Shown piece by piece: positions 36,810 to 48,039 of a DNA stretch of 64,000 bases; position 1 is the first letter of the stretch; each line of letters opens with the position of its first letter. The DNA is from Chelydra serpentina (taxonomy: Eukaryota; Chordata; Testudines; Chelydridae), in contig JBAIAC010000048.1 in assembly GCA_037349315.1 (NCBI GenBank), positions 42,906,501 through 42,970,500 on the forward strand. Reading direction: 5' to 3'. Position numbers and translations under genes: made by a program. The notes under the pieces were generated by a model. The model saw only the letters and a program-made list of their open reading frames with translations, was not told the DNA's origin and searched no databases.

Positions 36810-38065
36810 CTGGAAGCTAGTTTTCAAAGCTTCCCTGATGCGCACTGCGTCCTGCTGTGCTCTTCTAATCGCCCTGGTGTCTGGCTGCGCGTAAGCTGAG
36901 GCCAGACGATTTGCTTCAACCTCCCACCCCGCCATAAACGTCTCCCTATTACTCTCTCAGAGATTGTGGAGCACACAGCAAGCAGCAATAACAATGGGTA
37001 TATTGGTTTCACTGAGATCTGAGCGAGCCAGTAAGCTTCTCCAGTGCCCTTTCAAACATCCAAATGCACACTCCACCAACATTCTGCACTTGCTCAGCCT
37101 GTAGTTGAACAGCTCCTTACTACTGTCCAGGGTGCCCGTGTATGGCTTCATGAGCCAGGGCATTAAGGGGTAGGCTGGGTCCCCAAGCATCACTATAGGC
37201 ATCTCCACATCCCCAACTATTATTTTCTGGTCTGGGAAGTAAATACCTTCCTGCAGCCATCTAAACAGACCAGAGTTCCTGAAGACGCGCGCGTCATGAA
37301 CCTTTCCCGGCCATCCGACATTGATGTTGGTGAAACGTCCCTTATGATCCACCAGTGCTTGCAGCACAATTGAAAAGTAGCCCTTTCGGTTAATGTACTG
37401 GCTGCCCAAGTGGTCCGGTCCCAAGATAGGGATGTGCGTTCCGTCTATAGCCCCATCACAGTTAGGGAATCCCATCACAGCGAAGCCATCTACTATCTCC
37501 TCCACATTTCCCAGGGTCACTACCTTTGAGAGCAGCAGCTCAACGATTGCGTTGGCTACTTGCATCACAACAACCCCCACAGTAGATTTGCCCACTCCAA
37601 ATTGATTCGCGACTGACAGGTAGCTGTCAGACGTAGCAAGTTTCCAGAGGGCTATCACCACTCGCTTCTCAGCTGTCAGGGCTGCTCTCATCCTGGTGTC
37701 CTGGCGCTTCAGGGAAGGGGACAGTAAGTCAAAGTTCCAGGAAAGTGCCCTTACGCATGCGAAAGTTTCGCAGCCACTGGGATTCATCCGAGACCTGCAG
37801 CACTATGTGGTCCCACCAGTCTGTGCTCGTTTCCCGGGCCCAGAATCGGCGTTCCACGGCATAAGCCTGCCCCATTGCCACCAGGATGTCTAATTTGCGG
37901 GGTCCTGTTCTCTGACAGAGGTCTGTGTCCATGTCCTCGTCACTCTCCACACCGCGCTGACTACTCTCCTGATTTCTCAAGTTCCGGTTCTGGATAAAGC
38001 GCCCGATAATGCGCGAGGTGTTGACAATGGCCATAACTGCTGCGATGATCTCTCCGGGCTCCATG
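36810..38065 (-). pseudogene. PIF/Harbinger DDE transposase (HARBI1-like), two lesions
   Basis: On the minus strand the reading begins MEPGEIIAAVMAIVNTSRII near 38063 and passes WARETSTDWWDHIVLQVSDE and WLRNFRMRKGTFLEL. A frame break follows near 37725-37730. The second part reads DLLSPSLKRQD, RMRAALTAEKRVVIALWKLA, NQFGVGKSTVG, the catalytic DGTHIPI (first Asp), WPGKVHDARVFRNSG, GDPAYPLMPW (second Asp) and VECAFGCLKG (Glu), so the DDE set is intact. A TGA replaces a codon just after CCVLHNL at about 36957. Without the frame break and the stop this would be a full-length transposase. Transposase excises and inserts the element; host HARBI1 derives from such a gene. The lesions are seen directly. 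Confidence 0.92.
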
Positions 38066-38431
38066 CTCGCCGCGCTTTCAAGCCAGGGAAAAGGGCGCGA
38101 AATCATTGTCTGCCGTTGCTTTCCCGGAGGGAGGGGGGGAGTGACCGTTAAATGACGACATGTACCCATAACCACCCACTACAAATTTCTTGGCCCATCA
38201 GGCATCGGGAGCTTGACCCATAATTCCAATGGGCAGCAGGGATTGTCGGAACTGTGGGATAGCTACCCACAGTGCACCGCTTGGAATGTCGACGTTTGCC
38301 CCAATACTGTGGACTCACAACGCCAATTTAATGTACTTAGTATGGACACACACGTTCGACTTCATAATATCGGTTCACAAAAATCGATTTTGGTAAAATC
38401 GGACTACAGTCCGAATGTAGACATACCCTAA

Positions 38432-40870
38432 GGTGCCAAAAGGATTCCTTAGGCACTTACCTTTACACTGATGAAGATGAATATCTAGAGTTGGTACTGT
38501 TGTAAGATTTTTTTCCCTCTCCTTATCTCTAAGCATTTCTACAAACAGGTAAAACTGCTTTTGAGACTGTTTTTAAAGGGATAACGTCAGGTAGTTTAGA
38601 CACATGATCTAGGTTTTGTAGCAAGAATCCTTTTTCATTCAATGTTTAACATCTTCATTTGGGATTTTAACATTCTGCATTAGGTAGCGCATAAGCACTA
38701 GAAAGTGCATCCTACTATAACTAGGCCAGTCTGTCACCATACAGAGAGTGACTGATTAAAAGGGAGCGCATTATATACATTTATATTCTCTCTCTCCTCT
38801 CATTCTCTGTATAGTAAGACTGGAAAGGAAAAACAAGTTTCCAATATGATTTTGAGCCTGTCCCCCTTTAATGTCTTTTGCAACAAAGCAGACACAGTTA
38901 CAGTAGTATAACTTCAAAGCTCAGCACTAATTTTTCATGACACAAATACTAAACCAGGGTCATGCAACCATTTACTTTTTTTAAAATCTCAGCCAAAAAA
39001 AAATTAAAATAAAGTTAAACATCTTTTTAAAAAATCTAATTACTAAACGACACTATCTTGTTATTTGTTTAATTATTCAGGATATTTTAAAGCACTTGAT
39101 AATGCTTACAAAAATTCAAAGTTGCTTTTAATACAACTTCAGTATAGCAAACTTAAGAAAAAAAGTAGTTTGAGTCAACTGACCACACTCATCCATCCCA
39201 CATCCCCACACAGTAGAAAAGTTAGGGTAACCAAATCCCTTTTGGTAGATTATAGTGTCTCTTTGTATTATAAGAGAAAAATAAAGGAATAATGCTGTGT
39301 CAGAGTAGCTGGGAGAGGTAGTCCAGGTGGATAACTGCTGGGGACCAGAAGCTCACTGTTGACACTAGACTTCTGTAGTTGAAAGTAGAAGGGAAAATGG
39401 CCTACAATTTTCATTAATCCCTTTGGGTCAGAAACAACTTGAAGATGGATATGAGAGATCAAGAAATGTGATCCTTGGCATTACATGGTGGGGTTGCAGT
39501 GGAAACAACTGAAGCTCGAGTTGTTTATAATTTAGTTACCAAAAAAAAATAAAAAAAATTTGTTTCTTCCTGAGAATTCCTCATATATAGGGGTCAGTTG
39601 AGATCAGCTTCGGCACAGCCTATTCTCTGCTTTAGAACAGGGTTTTTTAAAAAAAATTAAATTCATGTAGGAAAGATCACAACAGGCCTGACACAATTCA
39701 ACACTGTTGCCTTTTTCAAATTCACTTTTGCACAGCACAACTCCTACTATTGGTGCATACTGAAAGCAGCAACTAAGTAGTTCCCTACTCTTTTCAATGT
39801 ACATGTGTGTTAGAATTCAGCCCATAGTATCGTAATTGACCTTTACAGGATTTAATTCCAGGCATTCCCCTCGAAAGATGATTGTCTTTTTTACTAGCAT
39901 TGACATACAAGTGCAACTGCCAGCTAATAAATCCTATTACTAAGTAGTGAGTGTGGCCATGTCTAGAGTAGAAAAACAAGTATTTTAAAAATGTGTTTGC
40001 TAGCTAACACATTTTCAGTAACAGGACTTCACAGAGGACTTTGCACCTAGTGTACTTAGGGCTAACCATGTTTAAAAGCATTGGTTCGGCTAGTTATGGT
40101 TAATCCTATGGGTAGCCATTTAAGGTAGAGAAGAGCTTTCAAACTGATTCCTTCCCCCTGTGAGGAATGGCTATTGCTTACAGATGATGTATGAGATGCT
40201 AAACATATATACACAACCTTAGCCAAAAGGCTAAAAGTAGAAGCTAAATTTAAGAACAAACCACAGTGCCATTTGAGTAACAAAATTATATAACTTGTAG
40301 TAGGTTGTTTTAATTGCAAACCAAGCAGTAACATCTCAGGCAGGAAACAGAAGTGAATTTAGAACTATTTTACTTTTACAGAAGGAAATATAATTCATGT
40401 TGTTCACTCAAACCAAATATAGTTTTACTTCAGTACCCAAACGTTTTGTAAATAATAGTTTTAAACAAAAGTTGTCAATCAAAAACAAGGAAAAAACTTC
40501 CCCCATCAATCCCTGAATTTAGGTTGTTTGAACTGCACCCACTTTTTTCATTCATACACATTGCCAATTCCAGCAATATTCCTTGTATTGGAAATGAGGA
40601 AGACTACATGAACCAGCAAGCCCTAACACTATGTACACCAAATAGCCGTAGGCATTCAAGATTAGTATACATTTTTGCAGGTTTATTAAAGTTAACTGTT
40701 CTCATCTTTTTTAATTTCATTCTCAATTCAGACCTGGTGCCTCCTGCTCAGCTAGCGTTTAAGCCACTTGCAAGGTGGATTACGTTTTTTCTGACCTCAC
40801 TAAGCACGGATTTCTGTCTCTAGCAGTTTGCAATATATTAACCACCACATTAAAGTTTCAAAGGAGACAG
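38432..40870. other. Intergenic sequence, mostly unique
   Basis: The first bases complete the Penelope-like tail interrupted by the Harbinger element. The rest is AT-rich without a recognisable gene or named repeat. Confidence 0.6.
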
Positions 40871-40879
40871 GGGAGAGGA

Positions 40880-42061
40880 AGCAGCAAGTTACCATGATGT
40901 GATTGATGACTTGGAGTGGAGTGTACGCTTACAAAAGTTGCGGACGACACCAAGATAGGAAGACATTGCAGGCACTTTAGAATTCAAAATTACCTTGTAG
41001 AATTGGTCAGAAATCAAAGTACTTCAGTTAAGGAAAAGAAAAAAAATGAGGAATAATTGGGTTGGTGGTAGTCCTGCTGAAAAGGAGCTGGGGGTTATAG
41101 TGGATCACAAACTGAATATGAGCCAACAATGTGGTGCAGTTGTGAAAAAGGATAATATTCTGGTATGTATGAACATTAACATATATGTAAGACATGGAAG
41201 ATAACAGTCCTGCGCTATTCCATAGTGGTCAGCCTTCAGCTGGAGTCCTGTATCCAGTTGTGGGTATCAAACTTGGGAAAGACATGGATAAATTGGAGAA
41301 AAGTCCAAACAAGCAACCACAATGATAAAAGGTTTACTGCACTGGTCCCCAAACTGTGGGGCACACAGAGGAGCGTTCAAGCCAGGGAGAGCCTGGCAGG
41401 GCCCAGGTCGGCCTCAACGGGCAGAGAGACAGTGCTACCCAGTCCCACCCCAGACTCAGCCACAGCTTTGCACCCAGCTGCCGGCCCCAGCCTTGATCCC
41501 AAGCCAGGGCTCCACTCCTAGCCCTGTCCCTTGCTACAGCCCCAGCCCCCTTACCCCTGTGCACCCCCGGCGAGTTGCAGCCATGCTCCCGGTGGCAGGG
41601 GGGAGGGACAGGGGTAAGGACATGACCCTGAAAAGTTTGAGGACCACTGGTTTAGAGAATCTGACCTGTGAGGAAAGATTTTTTAAAAAACAGAGCCTGT
41701 TTAGTCTTAAGAAAAGAAGAGCAGGGGAGGGGGGGGAAGTGAGAACCTGGTAACAGTCTTAAAAATATGTGAAGGGTTCTTAGAAAGAGGATGGTGTTCA
41801 ATTATTCTTGTACTTTTCATGAACATGGAGACATAGTGGTACTAGGTAGATATAATGTTTTCCCTAATAGCTATAAAGATAGTTAAATACTGGAATAGGC
41901 TTTCAAGGAATGTTATGGAGTCCCATCATAGGAGGTTTTTAAGAACAGGTTGGACAAACACCTATCAGGGATGGTCTAAGTTTAATTGGTTCTGCCTCAG
42001 CGCAGAGACCTGCGCTTGATGACCGTGAGGTCCCTTCCAGCCCTATATTTCTATGATTCTG
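40880..42061 (+). mobile_element. Degraded CR1 LINE 3' half, split by a MITE
   Basis: Broken plus-strand readings give [20 protein letters not shown], then (after the MITE) LENLTCEERFFKKQSLFSLK, matching the C-terminal part of CR1 ORF2. The 3' end reads GAGGTCCCTTCCAGCC ... TTTCTATGATTCTG. Several stops and shifts show it is old. The MITE at 41340-41649 interrupts the MIKGL-ENLT junction. Confidence 0.85.
41340..41649. mobile_element. hAT-type MITE inside the CR1 copy
   Basis: It begins CACTGGTCCCCAAACTG and ends AAGTTTGAGGACCACTG. The flanks GTTTACTG (41332-41339) and GTTTAGAG (41650-41657) match at 6 of 8, and the right flank matches the usual CR1 text, so the left copy has mutated. The GC-rich interior is non-coding. 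Confidence 0.88.
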
Positions 42062-42964
42062 TAATTATAGGATTGGCTTTCACAATCTGCCAGGTAGAGA
42101 CAGGAATATGATATTCTGTGCCATGAAAAAGCTGAGATTTTCACCATCCCAATGGCATAGGTTATTAGACTGTAGCCCTCCATGGTGTAAGTGATATTGG
42201 ACTTTAAAACTGCCCCTGGTCAGTCAGCCCAGCAGTGCTGTTTATGAACTGATCCAGGCTTACAAATGGCAAGTTTGACCTTGAAGCACTGTGTCTTTCA
42301 TTCCCTGAAGTGAGAGAGGAATTATACATATGCTGCTGTACAATATGTGCTACAAAGCCTAGTGTATTGTGTGTATCTATAATATGAATAGAGAATCTTG
42401 CTTATAGTAAAATAAATGCAATGAGATGTTTACTTATTAATTTATAAAACAGCTCTTTGTGATATGTGACTATTTCACATCACTATTTAATGATGCAGTA
42501 ATTTCTAAATTCCCCATAGAAATTCTCATTCTTTACAAAATTTGACTTTATATTTTTCAATGTATTTAATCTGGATTTTTTTTGCGTTTTATAAAATTTA
42601 AATTCCCATAGCAAAATCTGTTCCTATGCACTACCATATACATTAAACCAACAAGTTAAAACCGAAAACAAGCAGTAATCTTAATGTGCAATACTGTACA
42701 CATTTATCTTTGCTTCCGCCACTGACCTACTATAAATACAAAAACTAATGGAGACTTAAAAATGAATCAACACCTCCTGCAACTGTGACTTTCTTGCTCC
42801 AAATCTGTAGCTCTATCCCAGTAGAACAGCTGGGAGATTTTACTGCTTCTATAGCAACCATGTCATCAGCCTGTTGGCTTGACAACAATGCATGAGAAGA
42901 AACAGTTAACAGTTGGACCATTCTTAACTCAAAAGGGTTTTCTTCAGGTTGTGTTGCTAAATGC
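42062..42964. other. Intergenic sequence and probable NSUN6 3' untranslated region
   Basis: AT-rich. On the minus strand I see no canonical AATAAA close to the NSUN6 stop; an ATTAAA lies near 42563-42568. The transcript end is therefore unresolved. Confidence 0.45.
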
Positions 42965-43177
42965 CTATTTGCTGTTCAATTTAATAAATTTTGCAATAAA
43001 AAATCCTATACAGTCTTTATTTGCCAGCAAGATCAGGTCTTCTTCCCTGGAATCCTGCAAAGAGTTAATATCCATTCCACGCGAAGTCACACTGGATGGA
43101 TCAAACCTCTGCAGCAGCTTCAGCTGATCAAGTGACAATCCAGCTCCCATCATGCCTTCTCCTCCAATACGTGGTTC
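42965..43177 (-). CDS. NSUN6: NSUN6 terminal coding exon
   Basis: On the minus strand an acceptor (CACTTAAAAAAG) precedes a 70-codon frame ending in a stop at 42965. It reads EPRIGGEGMMGAGLSLDQLK, LLQRFDPSSV, then SREEDLILLANKDCIGFFIA and KFIKLNSK. The GFFIAKF strand is the last beta strand of the methyltransferase core, and the sequence is collinear with the human NSUN6 C-terminus. Phase 0 entry fits the exon at 45572-45697. NSUN6 makes m5C in certain tRNAs (position 72) and mRNAs. Confidence 0.95.
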   Translation of the reverse strand, partial: EPRIGGEGMMGAGLSLDQLKLLQRFDPSSVTSRGMDINSLQDSREEDLILLANKDCIGFFIAKFIKLNSK

Positions 43178-43786
43178 CTTTTTTAAGTGAGAAAGTAAAG
43201 CAGTTTATTTACATTAGTCTGCAATTACTGTTGTTTTGATTAATTAAAAACACACATAATATGAACTCAACAAGAAATCATGTATAGAAGGATGTAGTGT
43301 AACATACTGGTAGAATAATTTTAATTGAACATCTTTAGTATATTTAATATACAATTTCTATATGAGCCAAAGCAAAGCTGATCCTAGCACTTGGAGTTTG
43401 TTCTGTTGTATCCCTTTCATAAGGAAAAGGGAAGAGGATCTTAGATCATGCTACTGGAGAGCTATTTACAAGAAATAAAATGTCTGTGGAAATATAATTG
43501 AATGTCACTCCCTAATCTGAAAAATTGGACCCAAAAGACCAGTACTTCATACACATACTATAGGTGGTGACAAAAAAAATCCATACACTATACAACAGGT
43601 ACAAGAAGGTAGCACATTTATTCTTAAAGTGGCAGAAATGTAATCCCAACTCTAGATCAGTTGGTATCAGAATGAGATAAAACTGTTTGTTATTCAGCTG
43701 AAATATCAAATATTTAAACACAGTATGTTCCTGCTACCTATATAGCTCCATGGGAAACGATAATGAGTCAATGCAGTTCAACTTCA

Positions 43787-43880
43787 TGAGTGAAATCCAA
43801 ACAATTCTGAAGTCAATGGGAATTTTGCCATTTACTTCAATGATAATTTTGCTTTATAATGTATCAGGATTTGTTTTTTC
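43787..43880. repeat. Palindromic repeat (GTGAAATCC...GGATTT)
   Basis: Folded unit containing TTCTGAAGTCAATGGGAATT on one side and TTTACTTCAATGATAATT on the other. Probably the same broad class as 13307-13393. Confidence 0.5.
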
Positions 43881-44498
43881 TGCTAGTAAACAAAGCATTT
43901 CATTTTGGATATGGTAACCTGGAAACTCCCAGGAAGTGGATGGCAAAGACGACTGTATTCATATCAACAGTGATAGAGGAAACATGGGCATGTGATAATC
44001 TTCAGCACACGCCCCAGCTCTGTTAAATGTTGGATAGTACATCTTCTATTTTCTTCTACTACTAAACACAACCAGCCACTCTTATTGTCATAGCACTATC
44101 CTAAACTCTCAATTTTTAACATTTCAATTAAAAGATACACTAATTACTTGCTCTAGGCACATTTACTAAGTGCACAATTACAATATTTACATGCTAAACC
44201 AATATCAAATTGACTTTTCCTCAACCATATAATCCAGTAAAATTAACAATTAATCCCCTTAACACCCTGCCTAAGTGGAAGCCTAGGAGAACAGAACTAT
44301 TGCTGGTCTGATGATAAAATCACTCAAAGTACTAGTATAAACAGCGAGAGACGTATCTTAGAATAGCTGCATTCAAAGACCCCTACTATCTGCAAATATT
44401 GGCACTGAAATGAGATATTGTAACAGAACTATTTCAGATGACATGTCTGTGATTCTGTGGATAGATGTCATACACCTCTGGCACAATGACTTTGACTA

Positions 44499-44649
44499 AT
44501 CGTGGTTCTCAACCTGCGGCCCAATCAGCACAGAGCTGCAGCACGTGACATCCTCAGGGCCCTACAGGTAGTATTGGATGCAGCCCACATAACACACTGT
44601 GGGCCATATATGCGGCCCACAACGGTAAATAGGTTGAGAACCACTGATA
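44499..44649. mobile_element. Short hAT-type MITE
   Basis: The ends GTGGTTCTCAACCTGCGGCC and ATAGGTTGAGAACCACTG are inverted copies. No clear target duplication remains. At 151 bp it is non-coding. Confidence 0.7.
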
Positions 44650-45571
44650 TGCAAGGGTGATTTGCATATACAGTATTAACAACCGCCTTTGTATTCTTCC
44701 CCCCGACCCCATCAGCAGTATTTTACATTTTCTTCCATCCTTAACATGATTCTTATAGCTATTTCAATAACATTAATTAAATTTACTTTGCCCCTCCCAT
44801 GAGGTACTGAAATTAAAGGATAACCATAAAGTATAAACATGCATTAAGAACAAAGAGCTACAAGGAAAATGCTTGAACTATGCTTGAACTATGATCACTC
44901 TCTGTTTTAAATGACTGACTGGTGTACAGATACATGAAACCACTGCAATACACTGGTGGGAGTATGAATATAAAGCCATTTAATCTCCCTTCAGTGAATT
45001 GCAATTAGATATAGCCCTCAAACTCTCATGTTACCTAAGGTGAAATTGGCTAGTTGTTACAAAGCACATTTCTGCAGCAGCATACAGCATCTAGAATGCT
45101 AACAAGACTTCATGAAAGACCATTTTCCTTGGTCAACACTATGTTGTCACTTACCAGTGACAAGACTTTCCTGTTCCTCAAATACTTTTACTTGCAAGTC
45201 CATTTCTATCTATGGATGTTACATAGCAGGAGTTTCAGTATTTGCTACTTAGCGGATTTAAATGTATGTTGTATTCTGAGAAATATCTTACCACACAACA
45301 GAAAGGAGTACTTTAAGTGTCATGGCACAGCCATTATTGTAATGACACAGATCAAACAGATGTAAAAAAAAAAATATCCATATGCTGTTCAGATCTGCAG
45401 CAACTAAAAATGCCTGCAGTGAGGGAAATATGTTTTATGAAATCACATACACCATTTCTTCACTCTTTCCAGAGTGGCATCCTACAGCAGAATTCTTCGC
45501 CATATTGCTTAAAATTCCAATGCTGAAACTTGAATACTGAGTTGCATGTAGTAAACTGAAACTGTTCCTAC

Positions 45572-45697
45572 CTGTGACTGAAGCTGGAGGCAGGGAAAAG
45601 TTTCCAGGGCCCAGGCGACTTGCTCCTCATTTTCAGACAGTGTAATTGTACATGTACTATACACCAAAATGCCTCCTGGCTTCAGCAATTTCACTGC
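45572..45697 (-). CDS. NSUN6: NSUN6 exon with catalytic TCT motif
   Basis: The 126-bp exon (42 codons) lies between a TCTTTCTAG acceptor and CAG|GTAGGA donor on the minus strand. It encodes AVKLLKPGGILVYSTCTITL, then SENEEQVAWALETFPCLQLQ and SQ. LVYSTCT is RNA m5C methyltransferase motif VI, whose cysteine (Cys373 in human numbering as I recall it) attacks C6 of the target cytosine. Phase 0 on both sides. It matches vertebrate NSUN6 throughout. Confidence 0.97.
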
Positions 45698-47890
45698 CTA
45701 GAAAGAGATTGTGGTTCAGCTTGTATGGTATAAACATCTTAAATGCAGAATTACTTTGAACAGTACAGTAGTATATTAAGTTTTCTTAAAGGTTAATTGT
45801 GATTTGCGTATTTATTTGGAACCATTATGGTACAGTAGGTAAATGTAACACTTATTTAGGCCAGAACCTTTCTGTCTAGGACTCAAACATTCTGCTAATT
45901 GTATAGACATTTTGTCCCTTTCAAGGGATGCAATATAAGTTTTAACATTTCCAAGTTTACTTCTGGAAGAAAGATCAGTGTTTGTATTACAGAAGCCTAC
46001 CAATTAGCCTTTCCTGCCCTATTAGCATTAGAGCTTGTGCATCTTCCTAGGCTGAGGGAAGTGACCTCTCCCCTCAAGATCCGTAAACCAGCCCTCTGGA
46101 AAGCTGTGTAACTTATCCAGATGTAGGTTGGATCTGTTTTCATCAGCTGAAGCCAAATGTGGGGACACAGTCTTTTGATCAATGACTGACAGTTGATTTT
46201 GTTCCCACATATTACGACACTATGATTATTAGTCTAACTCTTCTGTTGAAACCGGTGGAACAAAAGGATTAGAAAAGAAAATGTAGTTTCCTATTACTTT
46301 ATTGTTCTTTAATTACACCAGTTCAAAGACACACTGAAGAATCTTTACATATCTACAGATGTTCTAAGGCTGTAAGATTAATAGTACCTGATACATGACA
46401 GAGTCTCCCTAGGAAAAGCAGAACTCTTTTGAAAGAGAGGAAAACAACTGATCTTGTTTTATAAATATCTCAAGGGTTCTAGGCAAGGATTTAAACTTTC
46501 CTTCCTCTCTTTGACTCAGTCAGCTGTGAATATGGAAAAATGGAGCTGAACACAACTTCTTCTGTTTTCCCATCCTGTTCTGAGCAAGGCAGTATGCAAT
46601 GGAGAGATCTAAAAGAAAAGGTGTCTTGAAAGTAGGAACCAGAGCACCAAGACTTCCTAGTATTCAACTGGTTCTGCTGACCGTCTATCCAAGAGATGAA
46701 CATCCCTCAAGTGTAGACTAGTTTAAAGATGAGGATACAAAAATGTGAAATCCCCAAACAGATTTGATGATACAGGAAATAGTACAGTTCTCTTCAACTA
46801 AAAAGAGATGGATGGGTAAATTCATTGCAGTAGGGGGACTATCAATGGGAGTTTGACATTTTTATCAGTGAGGTGTACTTGTCTATCAGAGGGTGCACTG
46901 GCCTTTTAGGGGCAAGTCTGAGCCAAACACAATCCTACTCCAATCCCACCCCTTTTAGGTCAGGTATTCTGGGAACTATGGCTAGAAGCAAGGCGTGCTG
47001 GAAAAGGGGGCAGGATATATAAGCAGAAGCATTTTCCAAATGAGAGACACACCAGGAATAATCTAATCTATGATAGGTCTCTCTATGATAAGGAGGGAGC
47101 TGGAGAAGAGCACCAGCTTGCTGGTGAGGCTCACTCAGGATGGTATGGGTCTCTCTATGGTGAGGAAGAGTTGGAAGGAACAGAAGCTTGTTAAGGAGGG
47201 CTCTTCAGGGGCTGTACCAAGCTTGGTGATGATTCCCTGCTGAGAGGGAGCTAGCAAATGAGCCAAACGGGGCAATGCGAGTCAAGAAGCCTGTGACAGG
47301 ACCTGAAAGGAGTCTTACAGACTATGCAGAAAACTCCCAGGGAGAGGTGGAAGAAGGTGTAGGACAAGACCTGGGGCAAGAAAGCAGCAGCATAGGCTTG
47401 AGACCTAGTCATTTAGAGGCCTAGGCTTGACTTACATAGAAGATGAGAGGAAAGCCCCTGCCTTTCATTCTCTGATCAAGAGGAATGACCAGGGAAGACC
47501 CTGGACAAAAGCAATGTCTAGCTCAGGCTGAGCCCTGCACTAAGGGCTGGGGGAAGGCAAAGGTCCATCAGTGGTGCCAGTGCCCAGGACTGAAAGCCTG
47601 TGACCCAGGGAGCGGCAAAGAACTGGTGTAGACCCTACAATCAAAGGGAAGGAGTCAGCCCAGGAACAGGGAAGCATTATTTTATAGAAGCCCTTCATTT
47701 CGGACTTTTATTTGCTCTGGATGGAAGACTTTTGTTCCTCTGGACAATACATCACAGCACCAAGTACTAGAGAGCCAGGAGAAACTGAGGGACGACTGCG
47801 TTCAGATGAGGTAAGCTGCACCCATGTAATCCTTAACTGTAAAACTATTTATGTGCAGTTTTCTTTAGCTGCTTAATGATTCATACATAC
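45698..47890 (-). other. NSUN6: NSUN6 intron, 2.2 kb
   Basis: The left half is AT-rich and unassigned. The right half (about 46880-47820) is GC-richer and is listed separately as a possible LTR remnant. Confidence 0.85.
46880..47820 (+). mobile_element. Possible degraded LTR-retroelement promoter segment
   Basis: A block with distinctly higher GC than its flanks. It contains GGGCAGGATATATAAGCAGA, a TATA-like motif after CTGGGAACTATGGCTAGAAG, and repeated GTCTCTCTATGRTRAGGA words at about 47075 and 47150. The look is of a turtle LTR, but I see no TG...CA ends or target duplication. Low certainty. Confidence 0.3.
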
Positions 47891-48039
47891 CATGCTGAAA
47901 AGCTTGCGTTGCAATGGCTGATAAGACGTCACTTCTTTTAGAGTCCAGGAATAGGCCATATTTGGTCTTTGTCCCATCCCACTACAAGGAACATCAAGAA
48001 GAATTCGATCAAATGATTCTGCTGAGAATGGAGGGCCTT
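47891..48039 (-). CDS. NSUN6: NSUN6 exon with PCSG motif
   Basis: The 149-bp exon on the minus strand follows CCTTTTGCAG and ends AGCATG|GTATGT. With one base from the upstream exon it reads EGPPFSAESFDRILLDVPCS, then GMGQRPNMAYSWTLKEVTSY and QPLQRKLFSM. The DxPCSG box is motif IV; its cysteine (Cys326 in human as I recall it) helps release the product. Here the residue before PCSG is Val where the family usually has Ala. Phases fit both neighbours. Confidence 0.97.

Larger units (their letters stand above)
33630..38428. mobile_element. PIF/Harbinger DNA transposon, two-gene, with TAA target duplication
   Basis: The 4.8-kb element begins GGCCTGGTCTACACTAGG and ends GTAGACATACCC. Each end is flanked by TAA (33627-33629 and 38429-38431), the 3-bp duplication of Harbinger elements. 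It carries a Myb/SANT-like DNA-binding gene on the plus strand (about 33990-36000, two exons) and a DDE transposase on the minus strand (about 38065-36810). The two converge on AATAAA signals 30 bases apart near 36640-36675. A hAT-like MITE (36078-36465) is nested within, and the Myb gene intron holds an 80-bp tandem repeat. Both genes carry disabling lesions, so it could not transpose alone. Confidence 0.92.
43178..45571 (-). other. NSUN6: NSUN6 intron, 2.4 kb
   Basis: A palindromic repeat (43787-43880) and a hAT-type MITE (44499-44649) are recognisable. The rest is AT-rich and unassigned. Confidence 0.85.
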
